Source: Zobellia uliginosa
GTDB taxonomy: Bacteria > Bacteroidota > Bacteroidia > Flavobacteriales > Flavobacteriaceae
DNA length: 64,000 bases
NCBI RefSeq assembly: GCF_900156625.1
Contig: NZ_FTOB01000001.1
Coordinates: 558,001-622,000, forward strand
Direction of reading: 5' to 3'
Numbering within the stretch: the stretch's first letter is position 1; the number at the start of each line of letters is the position of its first letter. The notes beneath the pieces were generated by a model. That model searched no databases. It was not told the origin of the DNA and saw nothing but the letters and a program-made list of their open reading frames with translations. The position numbers and the translations under genes were made by a program. Below are positions 58,735 to 64,000 of the stretch, one piece after another.

Positions 58735-59514
58735 ATGAAAAACGCCTTTACCCTATTTTTTCTTCTTACTGTTTTTTCTTCCTATTCCCAGCAAAGTAAG
58801 TCTGCTTTTCAACCCGGTGAGTGGTTGAAGTTTAGAATGCATTATGGCTTTTTGAACGCCAGTTATGCGACCTTGCATTTAAAGACCGCGAATATTGATG
58901 GAATTCCGGTATATCACGTTGTAGGAAAGGGCAGAACAACCGGGTTTGCCAGTGTGTTCTTCAAAGTGGACGATACCTATGAAAGTTATTTTGGAAAGGA
59001 AGACGGTCGCCCTTATAAGTTCATTCGTAAAATTGACGAAGGTGGTTATACCAAGGATATTGAGATAAATTTCGACCATAAGGAAGATAAAGCCGTCCTG
59101 TACGATAAAAAACACAATAAAAAGTATAAATTTGAATTAAAGGACAGTATTCAAGATTTGCTATCTGCCTTCTATTATCTTCGAAACAACTACGAACCAA
59201 GCGATTTGGTAGTCGGGGAAGCCATAAAATTGAAAATGTTGTACGATGATGACGGTATTTTCAATTTTAAGCTTAAATATTTGGGAACTGAAATACTAAA
59301 AACTAAGTTCGGTAAGGTAGAATGTTATAAATTTAGACCCTTGGTACAGTCCGGTCGTGTTTTTAAGGAAAGGGAGAGCCTTTCGTTATGGGTTTCGGCA
59401 GATGATAATAGAATTCCTATCCGCATACAAGCCGATTTGGCGGTGGGGTCTATTAAAGCTGACCTTGACGGTTATAACGGACTAAAACACCAGTTCAAGA
59501 TAATAATGGACTAA
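58735..59514 (+). CDS. DUF3108 exported protein
   Basis: From the ATG at 58735 the protein has 259 residues with a signal peptide (MKNAFTLFFLLTVFSSYSQQ); the longer frame beginning at 58639 hides it. The mature sequence matches the DUF3108 family (FQPGEWLKFRMHYGFLNASYATLHL, VGKGRTTGFASVFFKVDDTYESYF, LQDLLSAFYYLRN-like SIQDLLSAFYYLRNNY, YKFRPLVQSGRVFKERESLSLWVSADDNRIPIRIQADLAVGSIKADL). These periplasmic beta-rich proteins have no known role. It is 5 bp upstream of the tryptophan dioxygenase gene, so the two are co-transcribed. Confidence 0.9.
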   Translation: MKNAFTLFFLLTVFSSYSQQSKSAFQPGEWLKFRMHYGFLNASYATLHLKTANIDGIPVYHVVGKGRTTGFASVFFKVDDTYESYFGKEDGRPYKFIRKIDEGGYTKDIEINFDHKEDKAVLYDKKHNKKYKFELKDSIQDLLSAFYYLRNNYEPSDLVVGEAIKLKMLYDDDGIFNFKLKYLGTEILKTKFGKVECYKFRPLVQSGRVFKERESLSLWVSADDNRIPIRIQADLAVGSIKADLDGYNGLKHQFKIIMD

Positions 59515-59519
59515 GCCTG

Positions 59520-60491
59520 ATGAGAGATAAAGAGCGAATAGATTCACAAATTTCAAAACTAGAAGAAAAATATAAAGATTCTGGTCAAGATTTGAGCTCT
59601 TATTTAGATGGCCTTTTGTACCAACGTTACCTTACCTATTGGGATTATATTCATCTCGATACGCTGTTAAGTCTACAGGTTCCCCGTACCTACTTTCCCG
59701 ATGAGGAAATTTTTATCATGTACCATCAGATTACCGAGCTTTATTTTAAGCTTATTTTACACGAACAAAAGCAGTTGGTCGATGATAAATCACAGAATAT
59801 TGATTTCTTTATAGAAAAGGCCAGACGGATCAATAGTTATTTCAAAGCCTTGATTTCTTCTTTCAGTATCATGATCAAGGGTATGGAGCGCGAGCAGTTT
59901 CTACAGTATAGAATGGCTTTGTTGCCAGCTAGTGGGTTTCAGTCGGCCCAATATCGAATGATTGAAATTTATGCCACGCCTTTGGAGAATTTAGTGCATC
60001 ACACACAACGCGATAATTTTTCGTCGGCGAACAGTATAGAGGAACTGTACGAGGGGATATATTGGAAAAAAGGGGCTACGGATTTGGCTACCGGGGAAAA
60101 GACCTTGACACTGAAGCAGTTCGAGTATAGATATACGCCGCGATTGATACGAATTGCCAAGCAAGTAGAAGAAAATACCATATATCAAAAATATCAGCAA
60201 TTGCCTGAGGGCAAGAAAGATAATAAAGAGCTGATAGATGCGTTAAAGACTTTGGATATGAATGCGAACGTCAACTGGCCTTTGATGCATATGGGCTCTG
60301 CCCACCGCTACTTGGCAAAGGACAAAGAGGAAATAGAGGCCACTGGTGGAACCAATTGGAAAAACTATTTGCCGCCAAGTTTTCAAAAAGTCATATTTTT
60401 TCCTGAGATATATTCTAAACAAGAGTTAAATGATTGGGGCAAAGAGTGGGTAGACCATATCTTTAACCCAGAAAAGAAACAAACACATTAG
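59520..60491 (+). CDS. kynA: Tryptophan 2,3-dioxygenase
   Basis: This 323-residue haem enzyme opens the indole ring of tryptophan to N-formylkynurenine, the first step of the kynurenine pathway. It has the family stretch LTYWDYIHLDTLLSLQVPRT, DEEIFIMYHQITELYFKLILHEQKQL, LPASGFQSAQYRMIE, NFSSANSIEELYEGIYWK and NWPLMHMGSAHRYL with the axial His. It starts 5 bp after the DUF3108 gene and ends 1 bp before the next start, so it sits inside an operon with an M23 protein and pgi nearby. The other kynurenine gene seen, haaO, is 47 kb away. Confidence 0.96.
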   Translation: MRDKERIDSQISKLEEKYKDSGQDLSSYLDGLLYQRYLTYWDYIHLDTLLSLQVPRTYFPDEEIFIMYHQITELYFKLILHEQKQLVDDKSQNIDFFIEKARRINSYFKALISSFSIMIKGMEREQFLQYRMALLPASGFQSAQYRMIEIYATPLENLVHHTQRDNFSSANSIEELYEGIYWKKGATDLATGEKTLTLKQFEYRYTPRLIRIAKQVEENTIYQKYQQLPEGKKDNKELIDALKTLDMNANVNWPLMHMGSAHRYLAKDKEEIEATGGTNWKNYLPPSFQKVIFFPEIYSKQELNDWGKEWVDHIFNPEKKQTH

Positions 60492-60492
60492 C

Positions 60493-61787
60493 ATGCAAAA
60501 ATATTGGGGCCTTTTTTTAATCGTTTTATTATCCTTATCCTGTAAAGATGATCGGCCAGTCCTTAAGGAGCCGGTCGATAAAGAGTTGGCCGTTGTAGTA
60601 CCCGAAAAACCCGTAATGAAGCAGTTTGGGTTCAACCTAGATGAGTTCACCGTACAATTGGACACCGTGAAAAATGGTGATAGTTTTGGGGAGCTTATGT
60701 TGCAGCATAAGGTAGAATATCCCAAGATTGCCAAAATAACCCAAGATTTTAAAGATACTTTCGATGTTCGGAAAATACGTGTGGGCAAACCCTACCTGAT
60801 TTTAAAGTCGAAGGATACTACGGAGGCGGCTCAGGTTTTTATTTATGAGAACGATGCGATCAATTATACCGTTGTCGATTTAAGGGATACCGTAAAGGCG
60901 TATAAAGACAAAAAGGAAGTTACTTATGTAGAACGTGAGGCTTCGGGGGTGATTGAGACTTCTTTGTCGCAGGCTATTTTAATCAAGGTATAGACTATAC
61001 GGTAACCAATAGCCTTTCTGAAGTGTATGCTTGGACCATTGACTTCTTCCGTCTTCAAAAAGGGGATAAATTCAAGGTAATCTACAAGGAAAAATACATA
61101 AACGATTCGATATATGCTGGAGCCGGGCCAATTGAGGCGGCTTATTTTGAGCATAATGGAAGACCGATTTATGCCTTTTCTTACGAGAACGATTCCTTAA
61201 AAAACATTCGTGATTATTTTGATGAGGAAGCGAACAATTTAAGAAGGACCTTTTTAAGGGCTCCGGTTCAGTTTAGCCGTATCTCATCGAGGTATAACCT
61301 TAAACGTAGAATAAAGTATTACGGAAACCGCATCAGGCCCCATAAAGGTACTGATTATGCTGCGCCCTTAGGAACGCCTATTTTGGCCACTGCCGATGGT
61401 ACGGTTACGGAATCTACAAGAAGGGGCGGTAATGGCAAGTATGTGAAAATCAGGCATAACGGAACCTATTCTACGCAGTATCTGCACATGAAAAAGCAGA
61501 ATGTGAAGCGTGGTCAGTATGTGAGACAAGGTGATGTGATCGGTTGGATCGGTATGACAGGTAATACCAGTGGTCCGCATGTTTGCTACCGTTTCTGGAA
61601 AAACGGCAGGCAAGTGGATCCATTGAAAGAAGAGCTTCCTTTGGCAGAGCCTTTGGATGAATCTTTACAGCCGGAATACTTCGACTACATCGGTCCGATA
61701 AAGGATCAACTTGACTGTATGTCTTACCCAGAAATTCCAACGGAAGAAATTATAGGGTCTGAAGATTTGGCGTCGGCAGAAAAATAA
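60493..61787 (+). pseudogene. M23-family metallopeptidase lipoprotein, interrupted by a one-base frameshift
   Basis: Two frames together encode one M23 protein. The first (60493-60993) has a lipoprotein signal (YWGLFLIVLLSLSC, Cys17), a LysM-like or coiled segment (TVKNGDSFGELMLQHKVEYPKIAKI, KIRVGKPYLILKSKD) and stops at IETSLSQAILIKV. The second (from about 60985 to 61787) reads NQGIDYTVTNSLSEVYAWTIDFFRLQKGDKFKVIY if one base is added near 60980-60984, then the LytM domain with Zn ligands HKGTDYAAP and GPHVCYRFW. The restored length is 431 residues. The second His of the usual HxH motif is Cys here. It follows kynA by 1 bp. It may be broken or may be a one-base sequencing deletion. Confidence 0.88.
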
Positions 61788-61866
61788 GGTCTGTAGAGGT
61801 TTTGGTTTAGTTTGAATATGGCTTATTTTCGCCATGGACAATTGCTAACACCTAAAATAAACCAGA

Positions 61867-63504
61867 ATGTCTTTACAGAGCACGAACCCTACGGAAACCC
61901 CTATTTGGGAGAAACTTACCCAACACTATACAAACAGTCAGGCGAAAAAGGTAAAAGACCTCTTTGCGTCCGATCCATCGAGGGCGGAGAAGTTCACTTT
62001 AAAGTGGAACGATTTCTTGGTCGACTTTTCGAAAAACAGAATCACGGAAGAAACGATGCAGTTGCTTTTACAGCTGGCCGAAGAAGTGAATTTGGCCGAT
62101 GCCATTAAAAAGCAATTCGATGGAGACCTGATCAACCAAACCGAAGGGCGTGCGGTGTTACATACCGCATTAAGGGCCAAAAAGTCCGATACCATTCTCG
62201 TTGACGGCAAGAATGTTGTAGAGGAAGTCTATCAGGTAAAAGAACATATAAAGGCGTTTACTGATAATGTAATTTCTGGAAAGGCCACAGGGTATACTGG
62301 CAAGGCGTTTACCGATGTCGTGAACATTGGTATTGGTGGATCTGATTTAGGTCCCGCAATGGTCGTTGAGGCCTTAAAATTCTATAAGAACCATCTAAAG
62401 CTTCATTTTGTAAGTAATGTAGATGGAGACCATGTCAACGAGGTGTTAAAAGAACTTGATCCGGAGACCACTCTTTTTGTGGTGGTATCGAAGACCTTTA
62501 CTACACAAGAGACCCTCGGTAATGCTACTACCATAAAAAAATGGTTCTTAAAACATGGTACGCAAGAAGATATTGCCAAGCATTTTGCTGCGGTATCTAC
62601 AAATACCGAGGCCATTGCCGAATTCGGTATTGCTGCCGATAATGTATTTCCGATGTGGGATTGGGTCGGCGGCCGTTTTTCCCTATGGAGCGCTGTAGGA
62701 CTTTCGATTGCGTTGGCAGTGGGTTTTGATCATTTTGATGAGCTGCTATCGGGAGCCAATGAAATGGACGAGCATTTCAAAAACACCGATTTTAAAGATA
62801 ATATTCCGGTTGTATTGGCGCTATTGAGCGTTTGGTACAATAATTTCTATGGGGCCGAAACCGAGGCCATCATTCCCTATGCTCAATATTTGAGTAGGTT
62901 TTCCGCTTATTTGCAGCAAGGTATAATGGAGAGTAATGGTAAAAGCGTAGATCGTAATGGTAAACGTGTGGGTTATGAAACCGGTACTATTATATGGGGC
63001 GAACCAGGAACCAATTCACAACACGCCTTCTTTCAGCTGATCCACCAAGGAACAAAAATCATTCCCGTTGACTTTATCGGTTATAAGAAATCATTGCATG
63101 GAGACACTGATCACCACAATAAACTAATGGCCAATTTCTTTGCGCAGACCGAAGCCTTAATGAACGGTAAAACCGAAGAGCAGGTGCGTGAAGAGTTGCA
63201 AAGTAAGGGGGTTAGTGAAAACGAGATGGAAAAACTATCGCCTTTTAAGGTCTTCGAAGGTAACAAGCCTACCAATACAATTCTGATAGACCAATTGACG
63301 CCTAAGAGCTTGGGAAGCTTAATTGCGCTGTACGAACACAAAATATTTGTTCAAGGCGTGATTTGGAACATCTTCAGCTATGATCAATGGGGCGTTGAAC
63401 TGGGCAAGCAGTTGGCGGGTACGATTTTGAAGGATATTCAAGGTTCAGAAATTGCTGATCATGATGGTTCTACTTTGCAACTTTTAAGATATTTTAAGAG
63501 TTAG
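61867..63504 (+). CDS. pgi: Glucose-6-phosphate isomerase
   Basis: This 545-residue enzyme interconverts glucose-6-phosphate and fructose-6-phosphate. Family motifs are [140 protein letters not shown] and [29 protein letters not shown]. All expected catalytic residues (Arg, Glu, His and Lys regions) are present. It is 79 bp downstream of the M23 gene on the same strand and 169 bp upstream of the SusC-like gene. A start at 61812 would use another frame and is not used. Confidence 0.97.
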   Translation: MSLQSTNPTETPIWEKLTQHYTNSQAKKVKDLFASDPSRAEKFTLKWNDFLVDFSKNRITEETMQLLLQLAEEVNLADAIKKQFDGDLINQTEGRAVLHTALRAKKSDTILVDGKNVVEEVYQVKEHIKAFTDNVISGKATGYTGKAFTDVVNIGIGGSDLGPAMVVEALKFYKNHLKLHFVSNVDGDHVNEVLKELDPETTLFVVVSKTFTTQETLGNATTIKKWFLKHGTQEDIAKHFAAVSTNTEAIAEFGIAADNVFPMWDWVGGRFSLWSAVGLSIALAVGFDHFDELLSGANEMDEHFKNTDFKDNIPVVLALLSVWYNNFYGAETEAIIPYAQYLSRFSAYLQQGIMESNGKSVDRNGKRVGYETGTIIWGEPGTNSQHAFFQLIHQGTKIIPVDFIGYKKSLHGDTDHHNKLMANFFAQTEALMNGKTEEQVREELQSKGVSENEMEKLSPFKVFEGNKPTNTILIDQLTPKSLGSLIALYEHKIFVQGVIWNIFSYDQWGVELGKQLAGTILKDIQGSEIADHDGSTLQLLRYFKS

Positions 63505-63578
63505 AATAAGGTTTTCTCAGTTTTTGTAAATGTGGGCGTAACTTCCTGTTTTTAAGGGATAATTCGCCCTCATATTAG

Positions 63579-63586
63579 TATATTTG
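63579..63586 (+). promoter_or_regulatory. -7 box (TATATTTG) for the SusC-like gene at 63674
   Basis: Exact TAnnTTTG match 87 bases before the start codon, indicating a leader of about 80 bases. No TTG at the canonical spacing was found. Confidence 0.4.
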
Positions 63587-63673
63587 CGAAAAGGTTATTT
63601 AACCTTCCCTTAACATTCGTGCTCATAAAATGCAGCACTTTTGCAGCAAACTGAAAACGTAAAAACAGAACAA

Positions 63674-64000
63674 ATGAAAAAAATGTACTTCGCTTGGGTC
63701 GCATTTCTAATGACGGCAATGGCTTTTTCACAGGGAACCATTACAGGTACTGTTATTGATGGCGAACTTAATGAACCACTGCCAGGGGCTAGTGTTGTTC
63801 TGCAAGGAACAACCAACGGAACCTCGACGGATTTTGATGGTCAGTTCAAAATTGAAACGACCAAAAACACAGGAACGCTTGTCGTTTCTTATATTGGATA
63901 TACATCTAAAAAAGTGGCCTTTACCAGTGCCGGTGATATCGGTCGGATTGTGTTGGAACCAGATGCGGAGCAATTGGGCGAAGTTGTTGTTGTTGGTTCG
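63674..64000 (+). CDS. SusC/RagA-type TonB-dependent receptor, partial (5' end only)
   Basis: Frame from ATG at 63674 runs open to the right edge, 109 residues. A signal peptide (MKKMYFAWVAFLMTAMAFSQ) is followed by a carboxypeptidase-like domain (ITGTVIDGELNEPLPGASVVLQGTTNG, DFDGQFKIETTKNTGTLVVSYIGYTSKKVAF) and the start of a TonB box (LGEVVVVGS). It is of the same family as the receptor at the left edge, but the plug and barrel, and any SusD partner, are outside the window. The substrate is unknown. Confidence 0.92.
   Translation, partial: MKKMYFAWVAFLMTAMAFSQGTITGTVIDGELNEPLPGASVVLQGTTNGTSTDFDGQFKIETTKNTGTLVVSYIGYTSKKVAFTSAGDIGRIVLEPDAEQLGEVVVVGS

Noticed and set aside
60974-60993. Programmed -1 frameshift in the M23 gene
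   Set aside because: The site has only four T and no good slippery heptamer in phase, unlike the A7 run in the kinase gene.
61812-62108. 98-residue frame overlapping the pgi start
   Set aside because: It overlaps pgi in another frame and has no homology; pgi is certain.

Overview
The window is typical chromosomal DNA of a marine member of the Bacteroidota, most likely family Flavobacteriaceae. Four things point there: SusC-type TonB-dependent receptors with an N-terminal carboxypeptidase-like domain, many lipoproteins with a short lipobox, almost no Shine-Dalgarno sequences, and repeated TAnnTTTG boxes (the Bacteroidota -7 element) upstream of genes. Gene content (GH105 hydrolase, alpha-2-macroglobulin/PBP1C pair, HPPD next to tryptophan dioxygenase, ileS-dksA-lspA) resembles Zobellia/Maribacter-like genomes, but the genus is an inference. 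No tRNA, rRNA, CRISPR array, IS element or prophage was recognised.

Layout. 1-1.8 kb: 5' part of a SusC-like receptor, minus strand, running off the left edge. 2.1-5.1 kb: a tight three-gene module of SPFH protein with GYF_2 domain, zinc-ribbon membrane protein and PPP-type phosphatase, followed by an acyl-ACP desaturase. 6.5-8.0 kb: a minus-strand pair of HhH and double-OmpA proteins. 8.6-13.5 kb, minus strand: ALDH7-type aldehyde dehydrogenase, DUF1304 protein, a histidine kinase split by a one-base frameshift at an A7 run, 3-hydroxyanthranilate dioxygenase and a CAP lipoprotein. 13.9-23.8 kb: a cell-envelope block with a giant thioester alpha-2-macroglobulin lipoprotein and its usual partner PBP1C, with a lipocalin-like lipoprotein, CvpA and a small conserved protein between them. 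23.9-28.2 kb: glycerol metabolism (glpK-glpD, convergent gpsA).

28.4-36.9 kb: accessory genes, including a flavobacterial lipoprotein, SulP transporter, GH105 hydrolase, orphan cytochrome c, YheT hydrolase, a UBP-type zinc finger coupled to a cNMP-binding/thioredoxin-reductase-like flavoprotein, and nitronate monooxygenase. 37-46 kb: thioesterase, EamA transporter, ArsC/Spx-like protein, DinB-like protein, DUF4163/DUF3298 lipoprotein, trans-sulfuration enzyme, gdhA, recO and a haem-receptor-like TonB receptor. 46-57 kb: an LEA-like lipoprotein, then ileS, a DksA-like protein, a small exported protein, lspA, formyl-THF cyclo-ligase, uvrC and a patatin fused to an outer-membrane barrel. 57-64 kb: HPPD, a DUF3108 protein, tryptophan 2,3-dioxygenase, a frameshifted M23 lipoprotein, pgi and the 5' end of a second SusC-like receptor.

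The parts that best repay a second look are regulatory or modular: a perfect 20-bp palindrome between the divergent nitronate monooxygenase and thioesterase genes; a perfect 8-bp inverted repeat centred on the -33 TTG of the trans-sulfuration gene promoter; an ACGGTnnACCGT site shared by the alpha-2-macroglobulin and recO upstream regions; a 17-nt sequence that precedes two separate terminator hairpins; the UBP zinc finger/flavoprotein pair in which the reductase lacks its CxxC; the SPFH/zinc-ribbon/phosphatase module; and two genes each interrupted by a single missing base. All functional calls rest on reading the translated sequences; no database search was run.
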